From Basidiobolus meristosporus CBS 931.73 (Eukaryota; Basidiobolomycota; Basidiobolomycetes; Basidiobolales; Basidiobolaceae): a stretch of 64,000 nt of DNA. The translations under genes and the position numbers were made by a program. The notes below the pieces were generated by a model. The model did not search any database. It saw only the letters and a program-made list of their open reading frames with translations, and was not told the origin of the DNA. Shown here in pieces: positions 21,042 through 32,749 of the stretch (positions are counted from its first letter, which is position 1; each line of letters opens with the position of its first letter). The stretch spans positions 167,501-231,500 of the forward strand of contig MCFE01000024.1 of the NCBI GenBank assembly GCA_002104905.1. Direction: 5' to 3'.

Positions 21042-24000
21042 ACATATACCTAGAATCCTCTCCACTCAAAACTGTACCTGACCGATGGCATCCGATCCTA
21101 CGCATATCTCCCCGTTTAACATCCAGAATCCCATTGGCGACGTACATTGTGCCATTACCTGCTGTATACTATGCTTATAGAATGTAAATAAGTCTGCTAA
21201 CAAAACCACCATGTCAAGCCAAAAGTTGCATCCAGTGCAACCTGTGAAATTTACTAAACATTCCCTGCGGTCGGGCAAATAAACCACTACCAACATTTCA
21301 TCCATCAATTACTTGTGAATTTTCCATCCGATGAGCCATGGATCCTGAGGCAGACGCAGCCCAAGCGCTGCCGGCTTACAGGATTCTTGTTGAATCAGCT
21401 GGCCACTAACCTCGAATCACAACTGGTATGCATTGATATAAGTCGCCTCGCCATGCTGCGGATTTATATGGAAGGCACCGACATCATCCGCACCATTCAT
21501 TACATGGCATATGGTGTGATGGGCTTGAAACGCCTATCCACACACTTGCTCCTGGAAACTCATGAAGAGGAATGTAATGGAAGCACTGAGGGCCACGCTA
21601 AATTTAGATTCCTCATGGTAAAAGCACTTGTCGATCAATATGATGAAACAACCACGCAACTTTCCCTGACTTCCATATCTGGTCAGAAGTGCCATTCTGA
21701 CGCTATATATATTCCACATTCATATCCTAAGGTCGATCCCATTTGTCCATCGACGGGAATTGCATCATTCTAACACATATCATGCGGTCAAACACGCCAT
21801 TTGCTGTTTATCGATGGTTTTTCTCGATGATTTCAGTGGCCGGGATCGCTCCTTTTTCCTCGAAAAGGACCAAACGGCTGGTGGTCTCTGATGTGGTGAG
21901 TAGATGGGTTCAGATCAAATCGATTCTGCTCGATCATGGAATGAAAACGTGTTGCATCTATAGCAAGCGCATGGTTTCCAAAATAAACAAACTTGCCTAT
22001 CTTGCAAAGGATGTTCAGGTGGGTGGGCGGTGATTTGTTGTTACAAGAAGCGTTCCATGTCTCCCGGTTGACGGTGGATCTATTATATTACCTAACTACT
22101 AGAGTTAGCCAGAAGTGTATTTACATATAGATTGCCGCCATTGTTGACTCAATCTTTGTTTGAGACCAGGGATACTCAACGGATCATAGAGTAGGGGTGG
22201 GTAGCAGAAGGGCAGGTCGCAGTGATTGGAGGGTGGCACCAGGGAGTTCGGGTTGCGTTGGAGTCGTCATGAGCGCCTCTACCACTTGGGGCTGTGCATG
22301 GTGCGCAATTTGATCTTCTCTACACAGCGAGACCCTAATTTCGGTAGTTAGGCTGCGTAATTTCATAGTGTGAAACTGAAAACATCAATTAATGGCCATC
22401 GGAAATACGAATTCCCATTGCAGGAGTTTGTTGATAGACTGGCCCATTTTCCTGGCAACTTGCAACTGGATCATGCTGGAATCGGAAAATCACAGATTGG
22501 GCGGCTGTTGATCTTCATCGCTCATCACCTGCTGCCGAAAGGTCATGTTCCGGCCTTTAAGCCAACCAAAGCGTCTAACCGCCCCTTATGTGATACACGA
22601 GCCAATCATGGTCAAGGTGCTTAGATGGCCGGCAAATCGATCTACCTTATTCTACTTAAGGTAGACGCTTCTTAAGTTTAGCACTAGCCAGCCTCTTTCA
22701 GGCTATCTCGTTTAACTGGCACTCTCCGTAAATAAGAATAAGCCTAATCTCATGCAGATTCAGCAATTGCTGCAAGAGGGTAATTGGTTAGTTTGACTTA
22801 ACTAAACTAGCTGCAGTCCTCTCCCATCTGCCGTTGTCGTGTGGGACGCAAGCAATTCCAAAATGACTTGTGCATCGCCAAGGAAGGATGCTTCAGATGT
22901 AGAGCATGACATCGTATCAAGATGCGCCCCATTGGTTGATCAGCCCGGGTATGATGACAGCTTGACAATGCATATGCGATCGAGTAGTAGCCAAGCATTC
23001 CCCAGCCGAATTCGATCTAAATTGCGGTTTCGTAGGATGAGCCATAGAGCTTCAGCAGTAGCCCCCATCAAGTTGAGCGAATGAACTGCCCAGAGTGGAA
23101 CCAATTAATTATACTGCATGTGGGAATAAGCCAACTTCAATCAATAACAAACATCAGCCGGGAGATCAATTTGCCACTGAAAACCAACCACGCATGATGC
23201 CCCGTATAATTTACCACATGCTGGCCCGTCGGTATCTATTTAGGTGATGCCCTACCAATCTGTCGACATGGGCAAGATGAAAAGCCAGCTGCCAGTAGTA
23301 TCAGTACGCTAAGTTACTGATTCCATCAGATATTCTACCATTTGATTCGCAGCTTTGCTCAGTGTTGAGATCGTATTTGTGGCGTGAAGATGCCGGTGCG
23401 GAGCACAGTGTAGTGTAGATATAGGGGTTGGTGTTTGCGAAGTAATGAGCTAGTTCTCTTACACAAGATATCAGCTCATTGGGATAGTAGAGCACGCGCT
23501 TGGGTAGAGGCTTGGACTCACTATATACAACCAATCAGGAAGGCCTTATCGGGGCATTTCTGTAAGGTGGGTTACAGAAGCAATTGTTACAATGGCCAGC
23601 TTTCTAGATATGTAGGATCAAGATCCTTTGTGGGACTCGTGTCTATGCCTATCGATCGATGGTCTAGTTTTGCCCCCCTAGATCAGGAAATACCGATACA
23701 GTCATGATCACTTCGTTCATGAACAGAGCACAAGGCTGTCGCGATGCTTGGCACAGTGTCGTTGAAGTGACGGTTTTCAAAATGTATTGGGAAATCAAAT
23801 GTCCTCAAAGAGATGCGAATGTACGTGATACCCCTCAGTGGTGGTGGCCAGGTATGGTGTAGAGGCTTGTACTTACGTATTAAGCTGTAGCGGATGCGTA
23901 GACATGGGTCACCATATCTAGCGATTGACATGTATAGTAATCCATCAGCTTGAATCGGAGATTGCTGAAATGGGCAAAATTAATATAAGTGTTTCCGTTT

Positions 24001-25429
24001 AGCGTTTCCACATATGCATGCTAATGAGTGTGGATAAGATAATCAGGTTCTGGAGATTTGATGAACTTGGGGTTCTCCTTGGATAGTGGATGACATATCC
24101 AAAATAACCTCTGGAAAGGTTGTTAGAATTTCCATCACCTCCCATAGAGTCACTCTGGTTTAGATCTTGGGGATGGAACCCTCCCTTTCCCTTAGACACC
24201 AGTCCGACGGGTGTAACACCGAGTACCATTTAGACATCTGGTTTCTTGCACACCCTGTACTACTAGTGCCAAGTCGAGTCTACTGACAGCAATCAAAAGT
24301 GATGAGCGAAGTTTGTCACGATACTACGCAGCCCAAGGGGGCTGTGGATCAATTCTCGAAGTTCCCGATTGCATTGCAGAAGATTGTCGGCCTATCATCT
24401 AATGAACGCACCAAATCCTGGAATAGACAGCTGTCTGTCCATTTCGACCCCCTGAACATTTATTGTCCTTGTACACCAGACTTTATCCTACTCTCAACCT
24501 TCTAATCATATGCCGCACCCTACTGATGTCATGATGAACTCGCGAGTTCCAGTACTGTTGCTGACCATCCTTCCTATTCGTCTATGGCACACCGATATCT
24601 TAGCTTAACAAGCTAATACGATATAGATTGAATGAATCTCAGAGTCAGATAGCGCTATATCGGAGGATGGGCGGACTTGGGCCCTTGTGACTCACAGGTC
24701 ACCTAATGGATGGATACATATGGAAACATTTTCTAGAAGCGGCAAGTACCAAGTACATATTAGTAAAGTTTAAAGCCACCGTTTTCATGGTACAGGGTCG
24801 GACCACTGTGCGTTCGTCACCGATCCGGTACCGACCAGCCATCAGAGCAGTGGTGTTGGAACTTCCTTAAGATTTTCGGGATATTATCTGGCTTAGTTCC
24901 AGCAAGTATCGTGATCAATTGTGTAGGTATAGAATACTTGAGCGTCGAGAACTTTTAAGCCCCCACTTGATATTCTTATGTCACAAACTCATCAAATCGG
25001 CATTGTCCGGCGCTAAGTTACTATATATGTTTATATTCTATTCGAAGATAAGAGAATGTAGCACTTTCCAAGTGGAGCGTAGAATTGAAAGCAAAACACG
25101 CCTGACAGTATAATAGATTATCGCATCGCTCCACCTGATCCAGCAAGGTGAATCGCGAAGGCTATAGTGCTCTCCGGGTATCATGCACAGCACTCGCACT
25201 TCCAATATATCAAGTGGATGAGTGAACTTAGTGGATATTCATATCTTCCCCAATGAGTTAAACGAGCAGAAATCAAGTACATACGTGCTTCGTACACCTT
25301 TTTTAACTAAATAAGGAGTAGGTCATGGGATGATATGGATGATGCGGGGATATAGCCGCGGTTTAGGACAGCATTTAACTCCGAAATATTCAGTAATATT
25401 TGAAAGGTGAAAGTTTCAAGGCTATTTAC
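21042..25429. other. Gene desert with normal CG content
   Basis: About 4.4 kb downstream of the two-repeat gene. Open frames at 21,315-21,773, 21,743-22,033 and elsewhere show no motif, no good start context and no codon bias. I cannot support a gene or RNA here. AATAAG at about 21,187 could be a weak 3'-end signal for the gene to the left. Confidence 0.5.
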
Positions 25430-25436
25430 AATTGAG

Positions 25437-25565
25437 TGTTGTAACGAGAATAGTCAAATTTTGCGCCATGATGACGAATTTCCACATTTGATATTGAAAA
25501 TTTGTGGCTTCAGTATTTGACATTTCTGACTGAAGCCAACTCTACAATACTATTCTCGTAGTCTT
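25437..25565. repeat. Nested inverted repeats (small foldback element)
   Basis: An inner perfect 10-bp stem TGGCTTCAGT / ACTGAAGCCA (25,505-25,514 and 25,529-25,538) with a 14-base loop lies inside an outer 11-bp pair ACGAGAATAGT / ACTATTCTCGT (25,444-25,454 and 25,549-25,559). The layout is MITE- or hairpin-like. No target duplication could be defined. Confidence 0.6.
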
Positions 25566-25570
25566 GAGTC

Positions 25571-26539
25571 ACTAGGATGAATTTACACCGTTTGATAAGT
25601 ACTAGTTTGTGTTAACCAATGAATTAGAAAGTGTCCTAGTCAACATTAAATATTCTCATAATTAGCCAAGCGGAAACCGTTATCCCATAAGAAATTTCAA
25701 ATCGGATTGTTCTTGGATGTTATGGTGGTATTATGCTCCTACCTTTCCAATGAGGTCATGTGACAGTACCCCACCCCAAATACAGCCGTAAATTTTGCAT
25801 CACTCACAATTTCTCATAAAGATGGTGGCTAGGCTTTATACTTGGTCTAGAAAATAGTGTAGGGGTCAACCTTGATGCTTTTTTTTGCATGTACTCAAAT
25901 GATGGATGTTCTTGGCCTCGAACTTTATTCCTAGATATTAATCTAAGCGCAGAAATTTATTTTGCCTATCATTCAATAACTCGCTAGGCTGTAAAAACTC
26001 TGCAAAGATTACACACTTCAATGGTAACAAAGAGTATCAATACTACAGCTAGTTTAGCAATATACATACCAGTAAGCCAATTCATTCAACTAAAATATAC
26101 CTTATAGTTACATAAGTGCTATCGATTTTGCTCTCCTTCATATGCTTCAATATGAGCATCTATATTTACCAAGTGCATACGGTAACAAAGCAAATCATAC
26201 TCCACTAAGCTTGAGTGCTGCTCCTGCGGTGAAACATATCCATTTGCTACTTATCTTTTCTCCCCGTTCCCAACAAAAAGATTGGAGATTCCTTAGTTAC
26301 TTGCGATTGTTAAATGCAATAATTGAATTAGGTGAAATTTGGGATATACACAATAGTAAAGTTCTGACAACTTAGTATACTAGGTTATCTTCCATCAAAA
26401 TTATTATGTAAACCTGATCTATGGATATATATATATATCCAATTGAGCTATGGTAAAGGAGTAGTGGTGCCTCTAAGCAATCAGTAGGCCCATGCCAATG
26501 TAATACACCAGCTTTTCAATGCTGACTCAAACATGAATA
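25571..26539. other. AT-rich spacer, no gene seen
   Basis: About 970 bp without a supportable frame. An (AT)n palindrome GGATATATATATATATCC lies near 26,423-26,440. Confidence 0.5.
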
Positions 26540-26760
26540 GGTATATTATACATATTATCTTTACCAAAACGACAGGTACCCAGAACATGAGAGTGTGTAA
26601 GGTTGTCCAAGCTCCTCCAAGCTTTGCACACATGCTCCAGGAGCTTTCCTCGGCGTACTGTATGGGATTATCTTGGCATCATCGAGCCAGAGTACCAAAC
26701 CACTATTACATTGAGTAAAGCATCAAGTGGAAGCCGCATAATCTGCTGTAAGCATTCAGC
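26540..26760 (+). repeat. Old LTR-B relic, plus
   Basis: Degenerate match to the middle of LTR-B: ACCAAAACGACAGGTACCC, AAGGTTGTCCAAGCTCCTCC, TTTGCACACATGCTCC. It lies in CG-containing DNA and itself carries CG dinucleotides (AAACGAC, TCGGCG), unlike the copies in the AT-rich blocks. Confidence 0.65.
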
Positions 26761-26859
26761 TCATACCTAGACCAAGCATATACCGTGACACTCTACAAAG
26801 CCTATTGTTAAACTATGAGTTACTTAAGATTAAACTTGTAAGATATCAGCTTCTTCTTA

Positions 26860-27078
26860 GCAGTAGTGAAGGCATGGTAGTTATCAAGATTCTCAAACTT
26901 GTTCGAAAGCCCCCAGGCATTGCACACCACTTCCTGGGACCTTTTTTTAAAACGTTCTTATCATTGGTTCTACGAATTTTCCCTAAAAGTTAATTACTTT
27001 ATCGGAGCAAGAGGGGAATATCTTACAATTCTTCCAGCTCTTCAAATCATATCCAAAACTCCCCAGAATCTTACAACA
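26860..27078 (+). repeat. Old LTR-B relic, plus, with 3' terminus
   Basis: Second degenerate match, from AAGATTCTCAAACTTGTTCG through GCATTGCACACCACTTCCTGG to a terminal block ATATCCAAAACTCCCC..TCTTACAACA that ends at 27,078. The internal half is strongly diverged. Confidence 0.65.
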
Positions 27079-30000
27079 TCCAGTACTCTGATTTAATGCA
27101 GCCTGAAGGTATCAAGTCCTGAAACCTATCCATATCATCCTAAACTTTATGTATCATCCAATAAGATTTCTCTTATGTAGTAAAATTAGTCTTCTGAGAG
27201 GCTTCCCTATACACATCAAGACTAAGCTTGAGCTCAACTAGGCAACCAGTGTTTATTAATAAAGGTTTCTAGAAAAGCGCTAAGCTGGTGTCAATTATGC
27301 ATATTAATTGTAATCATGGTCATACACTTCCTGAGTATTATGATGATATAGACACGGTTTGAAATGTCATGGATTCAATGATCAATTACTCTATGGACTA
27401 CCTAGGGTATCAGCAGCCGCAAGAAACGTGCCTTATGCGAGAGCTCTTACAAAGCTGAAAATAACTTCTGGGCGTGGTTAGCTTGTAGTGTAGCTTGGAT
27501 CCATCGATGGTAAATTAATGAATGTTGATAGTTGACCGATCTACTGATGCAAGGGAAGTAATGTAGGGAGAATCAAGAGAAAGTTTCATATAATTTGCCG
27601 TGCATTGTAATATACTAAGAATGTGTGAATTTTTTGCAAGAAATAGTAGGGATAGTAATGCTTGGTCCTTTAGGGGATATATCCAGAGTGGATGCAAGTT
27701 GGATCAGCATGTTTAATTTAGGGGCTTTTTGGGATTCATCCTAGACGAACTTGGAGAGTAGAACATGGAGTAACCCATCTTGAGGGAAGGGACAATGCTG
27801 GAGGTACCTGGATCTATGACCTCCGAATCGTCTCACACACATAAGCTTAGTACATATCACAACTTCCCCAGAAGCCATGTAAGGTGGCTAGGGGAGGGTA
27901 CCATAGCTCTATGTGAAACCACCCTCGATTCGATATAGGAAGCCTTTTGGACGGATACATTGGGAGAGAAGGAGAATGCTTCCACCGTTCTGTAGAGACA
28001 AATACTAGTAAAAGGTCGAGTTCACATGTGATGTGGTAACATGCGCATCGACGAGCTGAGGCCAATTCTTGATTTACGTGCGATTTGATTCGTCCACTCG
28101 AGTACAGAATTGATCCAGACTGAGCAGCTGCTATTTTTAACAGCATCGCTTTGGGATGAGATCTTTGTAAGGTTGAGCACCCATGTGAGAATTCCCATGA
28201 CATGCTTCAGTAAATGAGGGGAGTCCACAGGGCTGCTTATGGGCCATTGATTCGGTGGTGATCTTGAACCCTACAGATACCATGCCCCAGCGAGAACCCA
28301 AAGGGCAATGAGAATTCAGACTCCTCCGATGCTTTGGTCATCTACTTTGGGGATTTGACCGATACGACTGGTAAAATGACGACCCACTAGATCCGACAAA
28401 GGATGGGGTTGCGGTCGAAAAGATGATCGTGGGATTTTGTTCGCAAGGAACAAATGTAGGCACAGGTACAACCATATGACTTCTCATGTAACACTCATCA
28501 TCTGGGCTTCGTTTGTTAACATGATCTCAGTTTGTGCGAGATCGGATCTTTCCCGGAGTTTAGCACCAAAGCCTGGATGGCCGGCCACGACGAGCATCTG
28601 GAGGCCGGATGGCATCAGGATTTCAATCTCAGCCATCACTCCATCGACGGCAGGACGGAGCATTGGCATGAATCCTTGACCGATGAAATCAATAGATGCT
28701 ATTTCCCGATTTCTGGCATTGTTTCAGCCCAACACCAATCCAAGCCGCTTGCCCATGTACAGTCAGTTGGATGTGGGTGTACCGAGTGCATCCAAAACCC
28801 TGGCAGCACTGGCGCAACGTCAGAGACTGCTAGTGACCCTACGAAACAAGCCTTCCGTTCCCAAGGATAGCGAGGCCATGTGATATTATGGAGGGGGCGT
28901 GTTGTTCTCAGCACCTACATGACCCAAACTCTATTCTGCATTGTAGTGCTGATCTCTCGCAACGATGTTGTCAGATGTATGCCACTTCTGAGGCACTTGT
29001 CTATGCACGGAAGAGCAGCACATTACAAGCCATCTGCTCTAATCCCACAGCAGATTGGAAAGATCTCCAAAACACAGAAGCCATGGTAGTCGTTGATGAA
29101 AGGGGCGCTGCAGTTGCTTTTCGCTCCCATCGCAACTGGCTGATCCTATCCCAATGCATGTCGAGGGCCTTCTAGTCAGGTGTTCCTGGCGATGCCAGCC
29201 TGGGACGCGTATCCCCCCGAAAATCAGTGGCCAACCCCCTCACTATGAGAATGAAGGCCTACGGTGCGAGAGCAGCGGTATGGGGCTAGGAGACCCAAAT
29301 GAGCGCGCATCGTCGGAGGAGCTGGCTCCGCCATTCTCCCAGTTGATTCGATGCGTCCAGACACTCTTTGATCAACTTTACCTTGCTCGTGGATTTCATG
29401 TATTAGGTGCCTCGTTTTTGCGTACACAATTAATCCTTTGTCTTTATTGAGTTGAAGTCCTTCCTTTTTTGTTGTTTCAATATAATTCAGTCGTTTTCCT
29501 CACTAGATCAGTCTCATATGCTTGTGTATATTAACTCGAATCTTCCCAAAAGTAAATAAATGAAATCACTGTGTCAAACTGTCCAACTGTTTCAAGTTGT
29601 AATATAAGCAATACACTTGAAAGCATTTAATCTCTATTCTACTATCTGTACAATTTTACTACTTTTCTAACAGGTCTTTAAACTTTATCTACGCCCCTTT
29701 CTCTGATTAATCATATACACTTCCTTTCTTTAAGCTGGTCTATCATCCTTCCTTCCGCAAACACTCTATTTTTAGCCGTCACCTGCTTATTCAGCCATTC
29801 ACATCTAAGACTACCTACTACTACTACGCTGGCCGTCTGAATAACGCCAAGAAACCTTTTCGCACACTCTAACCTTTAACACCTAACTGGCTTGGAAAAA
29901 TCCGTTTCCTCCTTAACGACTTCGTTATACCACTTTGGCTTATTGCTCACGAATCTAAACCCCATATACAGCTTCTTTCTCCCGTTCCCCTTCTCTCATC

Positions 30001-30094
30001 CAAAGTAATTATTCGCCAAGGTGCTTGATTTCTTGCTCTGCTTCGCCAAAGGAACTTCGTCAAAATTCTCGCCTTACTTTGCCTCCTTCACTTT
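27079..30094. other. Gene-free stretch and upstream region of the Sec7-PH gene
   Basis: No supportable gene between 27,079 and about 29,440. Frames at 28,484-28,914 on both strands are open by chance as far as I can tell. From about 29,450 to 30,090 the plus strand becomes pyrimidine-rich (many CTTTC and CCTT runs), as is common in fungal promoters and 5' leaders. No clear TATA box was found there. Confidence 0.45.
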
Positions 30095-32749
30095 ATGTCC
30101 GATCCACAGCCCACAATATTAGTTACGGAATCACCAATTCGTGAGGCTCCGGCCTCTGAATTTAACTTGAGGGTACCTTGCTTGTATGTCCAACAGCCAA
30201 ACTCCTTGTTTAACATAGTTGCTCTCTGTAGCTACTCAAAAATCTTAACCCCAAACCACGCCAAGACTCTTGTTTAGACTCTACTGACACAACGGAAAGC
30301 ATACCAACAGATTTCATCAGAGATTCGCTTGACACCTTCAACAACGATGCGTTTCTCGATGAACTTGCACCCGGATTGAGAATTGAACAGGAAGCGGCTA
30401 TCATTGCCAAGAAATTGTACCTTGATGACAAGGATATGTTTAAGAAGGAAGAAATCGCTCAATTCCTTGGGAATAGGTATGTCTATTATGGCGCGGTGGC
30501 ACCAAAACCTAGGTTCTAAAATGAATATTCCTAGGGGTGAGCTTAACGCTCTAACTCTAGAAAAATACCTGAACCATTTCGACTTCTCTCGCATGAGACT
30601 TGAGGATGCCTTCCGGTAATTGGTTAAAGACATTTGCCTGTCCACAAGCACACAGCCCATAACATATCATGGTCATCCATGTAGTTTCTTCTGCTCAAGG
30701 CTATTCCTGAGAGGGGAATCACAAGCGATTGATAGGATCTTGAATCAATTTGCGCGCAGGTACTGGGAATGCAATCATAATGGTGTTTTTCCAAACCAAG
30801 GTATAACCAGTAATCTAGAGTGTAACAGTCAACTACAGAAACTCATCAATTTCCTTGATGCGCTGCATCTGCTAGATACTGTATATACGATTGTATACTC
30901 CTTGCTACTGCTCAATACGGATCTGCACGTAGCCAATATCAACAACAAAATTTCGAAGCATGATTTTGTCAAGAATACTTTAGCTACTGTTCGGGCCTGT
31001 ACGCTGCTCGATACGAATCACGACAGTTCTATACATTCATTTGCAAGCCGAACCAATCTCTCCAGCAGATCCAGTAGCTTCGGCTCCGAGAGTGATTGCA
31101 CAATTTCTGGAAGTCGGGCTAGTTTGCAAGATGACCTCACCTCTCTATTAAAAGAAATGTATACTTCGGTAAAGCACAATCAAATCCCACAGCCCTTCGA
31201 TTGTAAGCCGAGACGGAGGTCTTCCTCCATGGGAATGATCGGAAGTCTTGGATTAACAAGATCTCACTCTGTCCATACTTTGAGAAAAGTCCGAAGCAAG
31301 CTAAGCTCAAAGCCGTCCTCTCCAATCATCAGCTACCGTAGTAGTCGGAATTCATTCAACACAGAAAGTAGCAACACCTCCGTTGGATCAAGTGAGCCGC
31401 CTTCGCCCAGTAGAACCATTACAACTTTGGGTACCTCGGCGGGGATAGATTCTTGCGGCTATTCCAAATCCGGTCAACTCGCACGAAAGCATCTTTTTGA
31501 GAGAACTGATAAGAAGGCGCACAATCGTCAATGGAAGAACTGTTATTTGGTAGTTAACCGTGGTGACCTAAAAATGTTCAAGTCTAGCAAAGGTCACTCA
31601 TGCAAAGATGGCAACGATCGTATGGTAGGAACATCTCTCTCCGTAATTGGCAAATCAGTATCAATGACGATTAACTCTACTTCAGGAAACCGGTGTGCAA
31701 ATGGGCCACATCCCGCTGCGACACAGCTTGACTATTGCACTTCCCCCTCCTGGATATTCACCCACACGGCCACACGTTTTCGCCGTTCAACTCCCCAATG
31801 GTGGGGTTTATTTGTTTCAAACAGAGTCACGTGAACAAGTACAGGAATGGGTAAACGTATGTAACTATTGGTCTGCTAGAGAATCCAAAGAACCCATGCC
31901 CGGTGGTGTATGTAACATCGATTATGGTTGGATGTCAAACTTCGAGCCCAAGACCACATTAAGCACTGATCTTCACTTGCCTGTTGGCTACGATGATCAT
32001 GTCTCAATCAGCGAGTGGGCTCAGCCAACTAATCCAATGATAAGATCGAATCTGAGTGAGGTATGTATATTGGCGCAGGTTTTTTACACGGCCTCCGTAA
32101 TCTGATTACTTCGTACTAGGATGTCCAACTTCAAACGCTAATCCGTCACAACGCCTTCCTTGAGAAGGAGCTGGCTGAGCATATGGAGCTGAGAAGCGTG
32201 ATAGTTCAGCGGGTTCGTCTCAAACATACGATAGTAGATTTTACTCCGTATGGCTAACATCCAACCCCTTCACCTCGGTTTATCCAGTTCTCTCCGAAAT
32301 CTTCCAACATGCACCGCGCCTTTTCAAACTGGGAACGGAAATCACAGCATCTATTACGGGAATTGATCAAATACCAAACCTACGCCGATACACTCAAACA
32401 AGCCATGGACTTTCCGTCGGACACGGAGGACGATGCCACTTATGCCAGTGGACCCCGCCATTCGAGCTCGGATGTATTTGTTCCTAGCCCTCTGCGGCAA
32501 TCCCAAAGATCAGTCACCGCCCCGGCCAAACTAGCCCAGAATGAAGACCACAAAGCCCACCTCTGCAAGGAAGATTTAGAGAAAACACGGTCACTTCAGA
32601 TAGCTGGACTGAATGAGGTGACTGAAGAGATGAGTAAAATAGGTGTATCATATGATTCCGTATTTCCCAATATGCCAGAGCTAGAGCTAGACGACGAGAG
32701 TGTCTACGAGCTATGTAGAGAGCACCTAAGTTCGAGTGACTCCGAGTAA
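30095..32749 (+). CDS. Sec7-PH domain ARF guanine-nucleotide exchange factor (Yel1/EFA6-like)
   Basis: Predicted ARF-GEF that swaps GDP for GTP on an ARF/Arl GTPase at a membrane. Eight exons join in one frame: 30095-30172, 30232-30476, 30535-30615, 30685-30800, 30876-31624, 31686-32060, 32120-32212, 32288-32749, giving 732 residues. Introns are 58-75 bp; donors are mostly GTATGT-like, with GTTCGT in the last. The Sec7 domain (about residues 70-215) has KKEEIAQFLGNRGELN, DFSRMRLEDAFR, the glutamic-finger block LRGESQAIDR (E146) and SLLLLNTDLH. A Ser-rich linker follows. The PH domain (about 372-490) has RQWKNCYLVV, VQMGHIPLRHSL, PPGYSPTRPHVFAVQLP and EQVQEWVNVCNYW. A coiled-coil-like tail contains NWERKSQHLLRELIKYQTY. 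The length is close to yeast Yel1 (687 residues). The first exon is the least certain part, since the ATG lacks a strong context. Confidence 0.93.

Noticed and set aside
28437-29450. Cluster of overlapping frames on both strands suggesting a gene.
   Set aside because: No frame shows a conserved motif, and I could not join any with plausible introns.
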